From contig CANRPU010000002.1 of assembly GCA_947632555.1 (NCBI GenBank), positions 1 through 64,000 of the forward strand: 64,000 nt of DNA. The letters run 5' to 3'. Positions within the stretch are counted from its first letter, which is position 1, and each line of letters opens with the position of its first letter. Below, piece after piece: positions 27,983 through 36,968 of the stretch. Source of the stretch: an uncultured Lachnospiraceae bacterium. Its GTDB lineage: Bacteria; Bacillota; Clostridia; Lachnospirales; Lachnospiraceae. The notes under the pieces are model-generated. The model was given only the letters and a program-made list of their open reading frames with translations, was not told the origin of the DNA and did not search any database. The position numbers and the translations under genes were made by a program.

Positions 27983-28894
27983 ATGAGTGAGGGTCGGATG
28001 ATAAAATCGGGTTTCGCCGCGCTGATAGGCAGGCCGAATGTGGGAAAGTCCACGCTGATGAATCATTTGATAGGGCAGAAGATAGCCATAACCTCCAATA
28101 AGCCGCAGACCACCAGGAACCGGATCCAGACGGTGTATACGTCAGAGGAAGGCCAGATCGTGTTCCTGGATACGCCGGGGATCCACAAAGCCAAGAACAA
28201 GCTGGGAAACTATATGGTGGGCGTGGCGGAGAAAACTCTCTCCGAAGTGGACGTGATCTTATGGCTGGTAGAGCCCTCCGATTTTATCGGCGCGGGCGAA
28301 CGGCATATCATAGAACAGCTGAAAAAAACCAAAACGCCGGTCATTTTGGTGATCAATAAGATCGATACCGTGAAAAGAGAACAGCTCCTGTCGTATATTG
28401 ATACCTACAGGAAGGAGTTTGATTTCGCGGAGATCGTACCGGTGTCGGCGTTAAAAGGGGAAAATACCGGGGAACTGCTGAAATGCGTTTTCCGGTACCT
28501 GCCCTATGGCCCGGCTTTTTACGACGAGGATACGGTGACGGACCAGCCCGCGCGGCAGATCGTGGCGGAACTGATCCGGGAGAAGGCTCTGCGGCTTCTG
28601 GAGGATGAGATCCCCCACGGCGTAGCGGTCAGCATCGAGAGTATGCGTTTTAAGAAACAGATCGTGGACATTGAAGCGACGGTCATATGCGAGAGGGAGT
28701 CGCATAAAGGGATTATCATTGGGAAAGGCGGGAGCATGCTGAAGAAGATTGGTTCGCAGGCCCGCCCGGAGATCGAGGATATGCTGGAAAAACAGGTCAA
28801 TCTGCAGCTCTGGGTAAAGGTGAAAAAGGATTGGCGGGACAGTGATCTCCTTTTGAAAAACTTTGGCTACAATGAAAAAGATGCCAGGGGATAA
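27983..28894 (+). CDS. era: GTPase Era
   Basis: Ribosome small-subunit assembly GTPase. G1 GRPNVGKST (about 17-25), G2 with PQTTRN, G3 DTPGIHK, G4 NKID and G5 SAL are all present, followed by a KH domain carrying GIIIGKGGSMLKKIG. Length 303 is standard. The start at 27983 is the first ATG after the DUF4349 gene; ATG at 27998 is another option. The era-yqzL-recO order is conserved in Firmicutes. Confidence 0.97.
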   Translation: MSEGRMIKSGFAALIGRPNVGKSTLMNHLIGQKIAITSNKPQTTRNRIQTVYTSEEGQIVFLDTPGIHKAKNKLGNYMVGVAEKTLSEVDVILWLVEPSDFIGAGERHIIEQLKKTKTPVILVINKIDTVKREQLLSYIDTYRKEFDFAEIVPVSALKGENTGELLKCVFRYLPYGPAFYDEDTVTDQPARQIVAELIREKALRLLEDEIPHGVAVSIESMRFKKQIVDIEATVICERESHKGIIIGKGGSMLKKIGSQARPEIEDMLEKQVNLQLWVKVKKDWRDSDLLLKNFGYNEKDARG

Positions 28895-28959
28895 CGCATA
28901 GAAAATCAAATTCGGCAAACCCTAATGTAGTACGGACAAAGTACAAAAGGGGGCGCAGG

Positions 28960-29163
28960 ATGAACCAAGAAGATTATTGGAAGCAGTTTATGGCAAGCGG
29001 CAGGGTGGAGGATTATTTAAGTTACGCCTGTCTGGCTGCGGACGAAAAAGCCGTCCCCGGGGAGAACGCGGACCCTGGCGGGCGGACAAAAACCGGAGAA
29101 TACCCATATGCAGGATTTTGTTATGGTGACGGGAATGGTGATAAGCCAGCTTCCTGTCGGTGA
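28960..29163 (+). CDS. yqzL: YqzL-like small protein
   Basis: Short protein of 67 residues between era and recO, the position of yqzL in many Firmicutes. The first half (YWKQFMASGRVEDYLSYACL) resembles the YqzL pattern W-x2-F-x3-G-x2-x-D/E-x-Y-L. The second half is Gly/Pro-rich and is translated across the start of recO (56-base overlap in another frame), so the C-terminus may be unconstrained. Function unknown. ATG follows a GGGGGCGCAGG site. Confidence 0.7.
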   Translation: MNQEDYWKQFMASGRVEDYLSYACLAADEKAVPGENADPGGRTKTGEYPYAGFCYGDGNGDKPASCR

Positions 29164-29755
29164 GTATGATAGAAGGGTATGCATATTGACGAAAGAAAAA
29201 GGGAAGATTTCTGCTTTTGCAAAAGGGGCAAGACGCTCCGGAAGCCGTTTTATGGCAGCGACCAGCCCTTTTTCTTTTGGACAGTTCAAGCTCTATGAAG
29301 GAAGAAATTCCTACAATATCGCGGAAGTTTCCGTCAGTCATTATTTCGAGGAGCTGCGGACGGATTACATAGGCGCCTATTACGGCATGTACTTTCTGGA
29401 GGTGGCCGATTATTATACCAGAGAAAACAACGATGAGCGGGAAATGCTGAAGCTGCTCTATCAGTCCATACGGGCCCTGTCCCATCCGGCGATCCCCAAC
29501 GCGCTGGTGCGATGTGTTTACGAGCTGAAAGCCATACAGATAAACGGAGAGTATCCGGGCGTACCGCCGGGAGAATGGAAGGAGTCCACCATCTATGCCC
29601 TGCGCTTTATCGAAACTACGGAAGCCGGAAAGCTCTACACCTTTGCCGTAACGGAAGAGGTGCTGGACGAGCTGCGGAAGATCGCGGAGAGTTACCGGCG
29701 GCGTTTTATGGACAGGCAGTTTAAAAGTCTGGAAATATTAGAAAGTCTGTGTTGA
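29108..29755 (+). CDS. recO: DNA repair protein RecO
   Basis: Recombination mediator that helps RecA load onto SSB-covered DNA. The N-terminal OB domain (VTGMVISQLPVGEYDRRVCILTKEKGKISAFAKGARRSGSRF) and the helical C-terminal part are recognisable. At 215 residues it is shorter than the usual 240-260, and the C-terminal zinc finger cysteines are absent (GEYPGVPPGEWK where CxxC is expected). Only two Cys remain outside the usual positions. ATG at 29108 is preceded by GGAGAATACC. The next promoter overlaps its stop codon. Confidence 0.92.
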   Translation: MQDFVMVTGMVISQLPVGEYDRRVCILTKEKGKISAFAKGARRSGSRFMAATSPFSFGQFKLYEGRNSYNIAEVSVSHYFEELRTDYIGAYYGMYFLEVADYYTRENNDEREMLKLLYQSIRALSHPAIPNALVRCVYELKAIQINGEYPGVPPGEWKESTIYALRFIETTEAGKLYTFAVTEEVLDELRKIAESYRRRFMDRQFKSLEILESLC

Positions 29756-29780
29756 AAAAACGTGGTAAGTTGGTTATAAT
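29752..29780 (+). promoter_or_regulatory. Promoter of lipoprotein-glyQS-alaS
   Basis: TTGAAA (29752-29757), 17 bases, TATAAT (29775-29780). It overlaps the recO stop codon. Confidence 0.85.
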
Positions 29781-29856
29781 ATAGGGTAATGTTTGCAGAC
29801 AGCGTATGCTGAAGCGCCGGAAGGTTCTGAGAAAGCGGCGTAAGGAAAGGAAATAT

Positions 29857-30507
29857 ATGGGAAAAAAGAGATGTGCTCTTGCGGGAATGTTCCTGCTCTG
29901 GGCGCTGGTCCTGCCGGGCCTTACGGGCTGCGGCGGGGAAGAGGAGAGCGAAGGGATCACAAACCTTCGGATCTCCAAAGACGGAGCGGTGACCAGCAGC
30001 ATCGTGGAAGATTTCGGAAAAAGTTTTTATACGCTGGATACGCTTCAGGCCATGGTGAATGAGGAGATCAATGCTCATAACGCGGAGCATCCGAATACGG
30101 TGAGCCTGCAGGGAATGGAACTTTCCGAGGACACCGGCGGCGTGCTGGTAACGCTGCAGTACGCTTCCTGCGCCGACTATGAGGATTTTAACGGCGTGGA
30201 GCTCTTCTACGGTACACCGGCAGAGGCGGAAGCGGCGGGATACGATCTGAACATGCTGGACGGTTCTTTTTCGGATGCGGAGGGCAGTGAGGTAAAGCTG
30301 GGCAGAGAAGAGATCCTTGCCATCAAGAACGCGAAGATCCTTGTGGTCAGGCAGAGCGCTCAGGTATCCAGGATTTCCCTTCCGGCGAAGGTACTGTATG
30401 TGAACGGAGGAAGCATAACGGGCGGCAGAACGGTGGAACTGCCGGGACCGGAGGAAACGGGAGATATTGAATGGCAGGGCGGACTCACTTATGTCATTAC
30501 AAAATAG
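29857..30507 (+). CDS. Lipoprotein of unknown function
   Basis: A 216-residue envelope protein. Signal peptide ends with the lipobox LTGC (Cys about 25), then an acidic linker and a domain with TLDTLQAMVNEEINAHNAEHP, GVLVTLQYASCADYEDFNGVELFYG and a C-terminal GDIEWQGGLTYVIT. I do not recognise the domain. ATG at 29857 after AAGGAAAGG is preferred to the upstream ATG at 29806, which would add a basic non-signal stretch. Transcribed from 29752-29780 with glyQS 19 bases behind. Confidence 0.78.
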   Translation: MGKKRCALAGMFLLWALVLPGLTGCGGEEESEGITNLRISKDGAVTSSIVEDFGKSFYTLDTLQAMVNEEINAHNAEHPNTVSLQGMELSEDTGGVLVTLQYASCADYEDFNGVELFYGTPAEAEAAGYDLNMLDGSFSDAEGSEVKLGREEILAIKNAKILVVRQSAQVSRISLPAKVLYVNGGSITGGRTVELPGPEETGDIEWQGGLTYVITK

Positions 30508-30526
30508 CAGGAGGAGATAGGATATT

Positions 30527-31915
30527 ATGGAAAAAACGATGGAAAAGATTGTGGCGCTGGCAAAGGCGAGGGGATTTGTCTATCCCGATTCCGAGATCTA
30601 CGGCGGGCTGGCCAATACCTGGGATTACGGCAATCTGGGTGTGGAACTGAAAAACAATGTTAAAAAAGCGTGGTGGAGAAAGTTCATTACGGAAAATCCC
30701 TACAATGTGGGCGTGGACTGCGCTATTTTAATGAATCCCCAGACATGGGTAGCCAGCGGGCATCTGGGCGGATTCTCCGATCCCCTGATGGACTGTAAGG
30801 AATGTCATGAGCGTTTCAGAGCGGATAAGCTGATAGAAGATTTCTGCGCCGAAAAGGGAATTCGGCTGGAGGAAACCGTGGACGCGTGGAGCCAGGAAAA
30901 AATGAAAGCCTTTATCGAGGAGCAGCAGATTCCCTGTCCGTCCTGCGGCAAACACAATTTTACCGATATCAGGCAGTTCAACCTGATGTTCAAGACCTTT
31001 CAGGGCGTGACCGAGGACGCGAAGAGCACCGTGTACTTAAGACCGGAAACGGCCCAGGGTATTTTCGTGAATTTTAAGAACGTTCAGAGAACTTCCCGCA
31101 AAAAAGTGCCCTTTGGCATCGGGCAGATAGGAAAGTCCTTCCGCAATGAGATCACGCCGGGGAATTTTACTTTCCGGACAAGAGAGTTCGAGCAGATGGA
31201 ACTGGAGTTTTTCTGTGAACCCGACACCGATCTGGAGTGGTTTGATTACTGGAGGAGCTTCTGTATCAACTGGCTGAAGACCCTGGGCATGAAGGAAGGG
31301 GAAATGCGTGTCAGGGACCATGAAAAAGAAGAACTTTCTTTTTACAGCAAGGCCACTACGGATATTGAGTTTTTGTTCCCCTTCGGCTGGGGTGAGCTCT
31401 GGGGCATCGCGGACAGGACGGACTATGACCTGACGCAGCATCAGAACACCTCCGGACAGGATATGACATACTTTGACGATACGAAGAATGAAAAATACAT
31501 ACCTTACGTGATCGAGCCTTCTCTGGGCGCCGACAGGGTGGTGCTGGCTTTTCTGTGCTCCGCCTATGACGAGGAAGAACTGGAAGGCGGGGACATGCGG
31601 ACCGTACTTCATTTCCATCCGGCGCTGGCGCCGGTTAAGATCGGTATCCTGCCTCTTTCCAAGAAGCTGAACGAAGGCGCGGAGAAGATCTACACCAGGC
31701 TCTGCAAAAAGTACAACTGCGAATTCGATGACCGGGGAGCCATCGGCAAGAGGTACCGCCGGCAGGATGAGATCGGCACGCCTTTCTGCGTCACCTATGA
31801 TTTTGATTCCGAAACGGACGGCTGCGTGACGGTGCGTTTCAGGGACTCCATGGAGCAGGAAAGAGTTCCGGCCGCGGATCTGGAAGCCTATTTCGCGGAT
31901 AAATTTGAATTTTAA
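30527..31915 (+). CDS. glyQS: Glycyl-tRNA synthetase, single-chain dimeric type
   Basis: Charges tRNA-Gly. The 462 residues belong to the alpha2-type class II enzyme: [20 protein letters not shown] (residues 13-32), class II motif 2 [25 protein letters not shown] and motif 3 GLGADR-like [10 protein letters not shown] near the C-terminus. A zinc site is suggested by CKECHERF and CPSCGK. ATG follows AGGAGGAG. No T-box leader fits in the 19-base gap, nor in the short leader upstream of the lipoprotein. alaS follows. Confidence 0.97.
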   Translation: MEKTMEKIVALAKARGFVYPDSEIYGGLANTWDYGNLGVELKNNVKKAWWRKFITENPYNVGVDCAILMNPQTWVASGHLGGFSDPLMDCKECHERFRADKLIEDFCAEKGIRLEETVDAWSQEKMKAFIEEQQIPCPSCGKHNFTDIRQFNLMFKTFQGVTEDAKSTVYLRPETAQGIFVNFKNVQRTSRKKVPFGIGQIGKSFRNEITPGNFTFRTREFEQMELEFFCEPDTDLEWFDYWRSFCINWLKTLGMKEGEMRVRDHEKEELSFYSKATTDIEFLFPFGWGELWGIADRTDYDLTQHQNTSGQDMTYFDDTKNEKYIPYVIEPSLGADRVVLAFLCSAYDEEELEGGDMRTVLHFHPALAPVKIGILPLSKKLNEGAEKIYTRLCKKYNCEFDDRGAIGKRYRRQDEIGTPFCVTYDFDSETDGCVTVRFRDSMEQERVPAADLEAYFADKFEF

Positions 31916-31944
31916 CAAAGGAAGGATTGTTGGAGGATAAAGCC

Positions 31945-34596
31945 ATGAAACCTTACGGCGTAAATGAACTGAGAAGAATGTATCTGGATTTTTTTGAGAG
32001 CAAGGGACATCTGAAGATGAAGAGCTTTTCCCTGGTTCCCCACAATGATAACAGTCTGCTGATCATCAATTCCGGTATGGCGCCTTTAAAGCCCTATTTT
32101 ACGGGACAGGAGATCCCTCCGAGAAGAAGGGTGACTACCTGTCAGAAATGTGTGCGCACCGGCGATATCGAGAATGTGGGAAAGACCGCCAGGCACCTTA
32201 CCTTTTTTGAGATGCTGGGTAACTTTTCTTTCGGAGATTATTTTAAGCATGAGGCCATCGCGTGGAGCTGGGAATTTCTGACCGAAGTGATCGGCATGGA
32301 CAAGGACAGGCTCTATCCTTCCATTTATGCCGAGGACGATGAAGCCTACGATATCTGGACGAAGGAGATCGGAGTGCCGGGTGAGAAGATCACCCGTTTT
32401 TACCGGGATGAGAACGGAAAATGCGACAATTTCTGGGAGCACGGGGCAGGCCCCTGCGGCCCCTGTTCCGAGATTTATTACGACAGGGGGATCCGGTATG
32501 GATGCGGAAAGCCTGACTGTGGAGTGGGCTGTGACTGCGACCGGTTTATGGAGGTCTGGAACAATGTGTTTACGCAGTTCGATAATGACGGCCACGGCAA
32601 TTATACCGAACTGGCGCAGAAAAATATTGATACCGGCATGGGGCTGGAGCGTCTGGCGGTAGTTGTGCAGGATGTGGATTCCGTGTTTGACGTGGATACC
32701 ATGAAAGCTATCCGCGACCGGATCTGCGCCATCGCGGGAGTGGAGTATCAGAAGGACGATGCGGTGGATGTTTCCGTCCGTCTGATCACGGATCATATCC
32801 GTTCCACCACGTTTATGATCAGCGACGGCATCATGCCGTCCAATGAAGGCCGCGGCTATGTCCTGCGCCGGCTGATAAGAAGGGCAGCCCGCCACGGCAG
32901 ACTGCTGGGCATCCAGGACAAGTTTATGGCCAACCTGAGTGAAACCGTGATCCATGAGTGCAGGGACGGCTACCCCGAACTGGAAGAAAAGAAAGCGTTT
33001 ATCCTGAATGTGCTCACGCAGGAGGAGGATAAGTTTGACAGGACCATCGACCAGGGGCTCGCGATCCTGGCGGAGTTTGAGGAACAGATGGAAAAGGAAG
33101 GCAGAAAGGTGCTCTCCGGCGGGGACGCGTTTAAGCTTTATGATACCTATGGATTCCCACTGGATCTGACAGAGGAGATCCTGCAGGAAAAAGGGCTTTC
33201 CCTGGATGTGGAAGGGTTTGATGCCTGTATGAAGGAGCAGAAAGAAAAAGCCAGAAAAGCCCGCAAGGTCACCAATTATATGGGCGCGGACGTGACGGTG
33301 TACGAATCCATTTCCACCGATATTACCAGCGCTTTTGTAGGGTATGACAGACTGACCCACGAATCCGTGATCAACGCAATGACCACGGAAGACGAGCTGG
33401 CGCAGGCGCTGACGGACGGAGAAGTGGGGACCATCATTACGGCGGAAACGCCTTTCTATGCCACCATGGGCGGGCAGAACGCCGATACGGGCGTGATCAC
33501 TACCGCGGACGGAGAATTTAAGGTGGAGGATACCGTCAGGCTGACAGGCAATAAGATAGGTCATATCGGCAGGGTGACAAAAGGAATGTTCAGGGTGGGT
33601 GACAAGGTCACTCTGTCCGTGGACGAAGCGAGGAGAAGCGCTACCTGTAAAAACCACAGCGCTACCCATCTGCTGCAGAAGGCCCTGCGGGAAGTGCTGG
33701 GAACCCATGTGGAGCAGGCCGGTTCTTATGTGGACGGAGAAAGGCTGCGCTTTGACTTCAGCCATTTCGCGGCTATGACCGGGGAAGAACTCAGCAAGGT
33801 GGAAGCCATCGTGAATGAGCAGATCGCGAAAGCCCTGCCGGTCAGGACGGAGATCATGAATCTGGAAGAGGCCAAGAAGACGGGGGCTATGGCCCTGTTC
33901 GGCGAGAAGTACGGGGAGAGCGTCCGCGTGGTTTCCATGGGCGATTTTTCCACGGAGCTTTGCGGCGGCACCCATGTGTCCAATACAGGGGTGATCTCTG
34001 TCTTTAAGATCGTTTCCGAGAGCGGTGTGGCGGCAGGCGTCCGCAGGATCGAGGCGCTGACAGGAAACGGCGTGCTGGCTTACTATAAGCAGCTGGAAGA
34101 AACCCTGGAAGAAGCGGCGAAGATTATGAAGACCACGCCGGCTGCCCTGACGGAAAAGTGCAGGCACATCACCGCGGAATTAAAGAGCCTGCAAAGCGAG
34201 AACGAATCTTTAAAGTCCAGGGCCGCCAAGGAAGCGCTGGGAGATGTGATGAGCCAGGTAAAAGAAGTAAAGGGACTGAAGCTTCTGGCTGCCAGCGTGA
34301 AGAATGTGGATATGAACGGGCTGCGGGATCTGGGAGATTCCCTGAAGGAAAAGCTGGGAGAGGGCGTTGTGGTACTGCTCTCTGAAAAGGAAGGCAGAGT
34401 TAATATGATTGCCATGGCCACGGACGGCGCGGTGGCAAAGGGCGCTCACGCGGGCAATCTGATCAAGGGGATCGCCGCCATGGTAGGCGGCGGCGGCGGA
34501 GGCCGGCCCAATATGGCTCAGGCCGGCGGTAAAGATCCGGCAGGCATCCCTGACGCGGTGGCCCAGGCGGAGAAAGTACTGGCGGATATGCTGTAG
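31945..34596 (+). CDS. alaS: Alanyl-tRNA synthetase
   Basis: Charges tRNA-Ala and edits mischarged Ser/Gly. The 883 residues have a class II catalytic core (FFESKGHLKMKSFSLVPHNDNSLLIINSGMAPLKPYF), the editing domain with HSATHLLQKAL and CGGTHV zinc ligands, and a C-terminal DHHA1-like domain ending GGGGGGRPNMAQAGGKDP. The ATG at 31945, 8 bases after GGAGG, is the start; a TTG at 31927 is in frame but has no ribosome site of its own. glyQS and alaS lie 29 bases apart and look co-transcribed. Confidence 0.97.
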   Translation: MKPYGVNELRRMYLDFFESKGHLKMKSFSLVPHNDNSLLIINSGMAPLKPYFTGQEIPPRRRVTTCQKCVRTGDIENVGKTARHLTFFEMLGNFSFGDYFKHEAIAWSWEFLTEVIGMDKDRLYPSIYAEDDEAYDIWTKEIGVPGEKITRFYRDENGKCDNFWEHGAGPCGPCSEIYYDRGIRYGCGKPDCGVGCDCDRFMEVWNNVFTQFDNDGHGNYTELAQKNIDTGMGLERLAVVVQDVDSVFDVDTMKAIRDRICAIAGVEYQKDDAVDVSVRLITDHIRSTTFMISDGIMPSNEGRGYVLRRLIRRAARHGRLLGIQDKFMANLSETVIHECRDGYPELEEKKAFILNVLTQEEDKFDRTIDQGLAILAEFEEQMEKEGRKVLSGGDAFKLYDTYGFPLDLTEEILQEKGLSLDVEGFDACMKEQKEKARKARKVTNYMGADVTVYESISTDITSAFVGYDRLTHESVINAMTTEDELAQALTDGEVGTIITAETPFYATMGGQNADTGVITTADGEFKVEDTVRLTGNKIGHIGRVTKGMFRVGDKVTLSVDEARRSATCKNHSATHLLQKALREVLGTHVEQAGSYVDGERLRFDFSHFAAMTGEELSKVEAIVNEQIAKALPVRTEIMNLEEAKKTGAMALFGEKYGESVRVVSMGDFSTELCGGTHVSNTGVISVFKIVSESGVAAGVRRIEALTGNGVLAYYKQLEETLEEAAKIMKTTPAALTEKCRHITAELKSLQSENESLKSRAAKEALGDVMSQVKEVKGLKLLAASVKNVDMNGLRDLGDSLKEKLGEGVVVLLSEKEGRVNMIAMATDGAVAKGAHAGNLIKGIAAMVGGGGGGRPNMAQAGGKDPAGIPDAVAQAEKVLADML

Positions 34597-34681
34597 AAAT
34601 AAGGCTGAAAACACCTTTATTGTTTTGACCGCTTTTCTACTAAAGCAGAACGATCGAAATTTTGTATTTTGAAAAAAACAG

Positions 34682-34709
34682 TTGACGGCGGTTGATTTTA
34701 TGTTATAAT
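34682..34709 (+). promoter_or_regulatory. Promoter of rpsU
   Basis: TTGACG (34682-34687), 16 bases, TATAAT (34704-34709), with TGT before the -10. The 207-base gap from alaS contains this promoter and the rpsU leader; no riboswitch is recognised. Confidence 0.85.
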
Positions 34710-34804
34710 GTAAATTGTGCATACGGGAGAGTTTTGCCCGCATACATAATTAACCCATGTCAGTCGAGCTGCTTGAAGGGACTGAAGGGAGGTCAGGTGT
34801 AGTC

Positions 34805-34981
34805 GTGTCAAACGTAATCGTAAAAGAAAACGAAACTTTGGACAGCGCTTTACGTCGTTTCAAGAGAAGCTGCGCGAAGGCGGGGATCCAGCAGGAGATC
34901 CGTAAGAGAGAGCACTATGAGAAACCCAGCGTACGCCGCAAGAAAAAGTCCGAAGCGGCAAGAAAACGCAAATACAACTAA
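34805..34981 (+). CDS. rpsU: Small-subunit ribosomal protein bS21
   Basis: 58 residues starting (M)[20 protein letters not shown] with the basic C-terminus [18 protein letters not shown] at 34805 is chosen because it gives the canonical S21 N-terminus; it has GGGAGG about 12 bases upstream. An in-frame ATG at 34757 would add 16 residues that no S21 has. A terminator follows at once. Confidence 0.97.
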   Translation: MSNVIVKENETLDSALRRFKRSCAKAGIQQEIRKREHYEKPSVRRKKKSEAARKRKYN

Positions 34982-34985
34982 TCTG

Positions 34986-35022
34986 TAAGTCCCAGGTCTG
35001 TTTGATTTGGGACTTATATTTT
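34986..35022 (+). terminator. Intrinsic terminator after rpsU
   Basis: TAAGTCCCA (34986-34994) pairs with TGGGACTTA (35008-35016), followed by TATTTT. Confidence 0.88.
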
Positions 35023-35065
35023 GAAATGGGGAAGCTGCCGGAGCGGCAGCCGGGAGAAAGGGAAA

Positions 35066-35656
35066 ATGTTCTGGTCGGTAACATTACTGGGAACGGATAT
35101 TTATCATCTGATAGCGGCCTTCTGTGTCTACAGTATACTGGGCTGGATGGTGGAGTCCATCTATATGTCAGTCTGCAATCGTAAATTGACTAACAGGGGA
35201 TTTGCCAAAGGGCCGTTCTGTCCCATTTACGGGATCGGGGCTTCAGGCGCGTATATTTTGTTTGAGCCGCTGCGGAGTTATCCTGTTATCCTGTATTTCA
35301 CAGGAGCCGTGACCGCCACTGTGTTTGAGTTTCTGGTAGCGAAGCTGATGCTGAAACTCTTTGGAGAGGTCTGGTGGGATTATCAGGAGAAACCGTTTAA
35401 CTATCAGGGGATCATCTGTCTGGAAAGTACGGTGGCATGGGGATTTTACGCTGTCGGCATCGTTTATTTCCTGCACCGGCGGGTAGTGGGATTCATAGAC
35501 CTGTTTCCCAGAGAAACAGGCATCACGGTGATCTCCGTGATCTTAACGGTGGTGCTGATCGATTATATCATTCAGCTGATGAAAGCTTTTAAGGTGGATG
35601 TAAAGAAATCGCGGGACGCTCTGATGGAGCGCTGCAGAAATTTTATCGCGAGATAA
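35066..35656 (+). CDS. CmpB-type putative ABC transporter permease (membrane protein)
   Basis: A 196-residue membrane protein of the family named putative ABC-transporter type IV permease (PF06541). Segments: YHLIAAFCVYSILGWMVESIY, GFAKGPFCPIYGIGASGAYILF, FTGAVTATVFEFLVAKLML, then STVAWGFYAVGIVYFL and VISVILTVVLIDYIIQLM; the N-R-G-F-x-x-G-P-x-x-P-x-Y-G pattern is a family mark. No ABC ATPase is nearby. ATG at 35066 follows GGGAGAAAGGG. A GCTGCCG-GAG-CGGCAGC hairpin (35034-35050) lies between the rpsU terminator and this start. Confidence 0.87.
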   Translation: MFWSVTLLGTDIYHLIAAFCVYSILGWMVESIYMSVCNRKLTNRGFAKGPFCPIYGIGASGAYILFEPLRSYPVILYFTGAVTATVFEFLVAKLMLKLFGEVWWDYQEKPFNYQGIICLESTVAWGFYAVGIVYFLHRRVVGFIDLFPRETGITVISVILTVVLIDYIIQLMKAFKVDVKKSRDALMERCRNFIAR

Positions 35657-35679
35657 TTGGAATAAAAATCATATCAAAC

Positions 35680-35731
35680 GCCGCATTCCCATATCTTTTA
35701 TGTAAAGAGAGAGAGGGAAGTGCGGCTTTTG
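35680..35731 (+). terminator. Terminator-like hairpin spanning a start codon
   Basis: GCCGCATTCCC (35680-35690) pairs with GGGAA-(G)-TGCGGC (35715-35726), 11 bp with one bulged base, followed by TTTTGTTTT. The GTG start of the carboxypeptidase (35720-35722) is in the 3' arm, and its purine-rich ribosome site is in the loop and arm. Confidence 0.72.
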
Positions 35732-36895
35732 TTTTCTAAGGTCTTAAAGAAAGGGATCGCTTTCGTTCTGGCGCTGGCGCTTCTGTTTGGCATTCCGCTG
35801 CAGGTATCCGCGGAGATCAGCGTTTCAGCCCCTTCCGTGATCCTGCTGGAGGCATCTACGGGACAGGTCATCTATGAGCGTAACGCCACGGAAAGAAGAA
35901 GTCCCGCCAGCGTTACCAAGATCATGACGCTGCTGTTGATCTTTGAGCAGATATCCCAGGGAAAGGTGAGCCTGACGGACGAAGTAGTTACCAGCGCCCA
36001 CGCCAAATCCATGGGCGGATCCCAGGTCTATCTGGAAGAAGGGGAAGTGCAGACCCTGGATACCCTGATCAAGTGTATCACGGTGGCCTCCGGAAACGAT
36101 GCCTCGGTAGCGGCGGCGGAATACATAGCCGGTTCCGAAGAGGTCTTTGTGGATATGATGAACCGCAAGGCGGAGGAACTGGGTATGCAGGACACTCATT
36201 TTGTGGACTGCTGCGGACTGACGGATTCTGACGATCACTATACCACGGCAAGGGACATCGCGATCATGTCCAGGGAGCTTACGGTCAAATATCCGGATAT
36301 TTTCCGGTATACCAAGATATGGATGGAAGATATCACCCATGTGACGGCACAGGGTACCAGCCTCTTTACATTGTCCAGCACCAACAAGCTGCTGAAGCAG
36401 TACGATTGGGTAACGGGATTGAAAACGGGTTATACCAGCAAGGCCCGGTACTGTATTTCCGTAACCGCCACCAGGGACGGCGTGGATCTGATAGCGGTCA
36501 TAATGGGGGCGGAAGATTCCGCTTCACGTTCCCAGGATGCGGTGACGCTGCTGAATTACGGGTTCAGCGTCAGTCAGATCTATACGGATGAAAATACGGA
36601 TATCCTGCCCCGCATGGCGGTGGAGGGAGGCGTGGAGGAAGAAGTACCTTTGGTTTATGAGGGACAGTTCCGCCATCTGGATGTAACGGGCAGCAATCTA
36701 AGTCTGATAGAAAAGGAACTGAAGCTGCCGGAAACGGTGCAGGCCCCCGTGGAAGAGGGGGAAGTCATCGGAGAGGCAGTCTACCGCCTGAACGGATCGG
36801 TGATCGGACGCGTATCCATCCTGAGCGGAGAAAAGGTGGAAAAAGCGTTTTACAGAGATTATCTGCTGAAAATATTTCATTTATTTTTTCTGTAG
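35720..36895 (+). CDS. D-alanyl-D-alanine carboxypeptidase (first copy)
   Basis: Removes the terminal D-Ala of peptidoglycan stem peptides. 391 residues: signal peptide (KVLKKGIAFVLALALLFGIPLQVSA), S11 peptidase domain with SVTK (nucleophile, about 64-67), SGN and KTG in GLKTGYTSK, then a PBP5-like C-terminal domain and a short hydrophobic end (DYLLKIFHLFFL) that could anchor it. DacF-like, but I give no symbol. Start GTG at 35720 is the only codon that keeps the basic start of the signal peptide. The start lies inside a terminator-like hairpin. Confidence 0.93.
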   Translation: MRLLFSKVLKKGIAFVLALALLFGIPLQVSAEISVSAPSVILLEASTGQVIYERNATERRSPASVTKIMTLLLIFEQISQGKVSLTDEVVTSAHAKSMGGSQVYLEEGEVQTLDTLIKCITVASGNDASVAAAEYIAGSEEVFVDMMNRKAEELGMQDTHFVDCCGLTDSDDHYTTARDIAIMSRELTVKYPDIFRYTKIWMEDITHVTAQGTSLFTLSSTNKLLKQYDWVTGLKTGYTSKARYCISVTATRDGVDLIAVIMGAEDSASRSQDAVTLLNYGFSVSQIYTDENTDILPRMAVEGGVEEEVPLVYEGQFRHLDVTGSNLSLIEKELKLPETVQAPVEEGEVIGEAVYRLNGSVIGRVSILSGEKVEKAFYRDYLLKIFHLFFL

Positions 36896-36899
36896 AATG

Positions 36900-36938
36900 T
36901 GGTATACTTAATCGTAATTCGCGGGCGCGGAGCCCGCG
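36900..36938 (+). promoter_or_regulatory. Extended -10 promoter and leader hairpin before the metallophosphoesterase
   Basis: TGG-TATACT (36900-36908) is an extended -10; the -35 (TTTATT, 36880-36885) is poor. CGCGGGC-GCGGA-GCCCGCG (36920-36938) forms a 7-bp hairpin without T tract. Confidence 0.55.
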
Positions 36939-36968
36939 ATATAAGATCCGCGCGGGAAGGGAGAAGAA

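Noticed and set aside
30508-30526. T-box leader before glyQS
   Set aside because: The gap is 19 bases, far too short.
32086-34167. 693-codon open frame on the minus strand opposite alaS
   Set aside because: alaS is certain on the plus strand; the reverse frame is a shadow of its codon use with no recognisable domain or ribosome site.
34757-34804. N-terminal extension of rpsU from ATG 34757
   Set aside because: S21 proteins start with SNV/SxV; the extra 16 residues fit nothing and GTG 34805 has a ribosome site.
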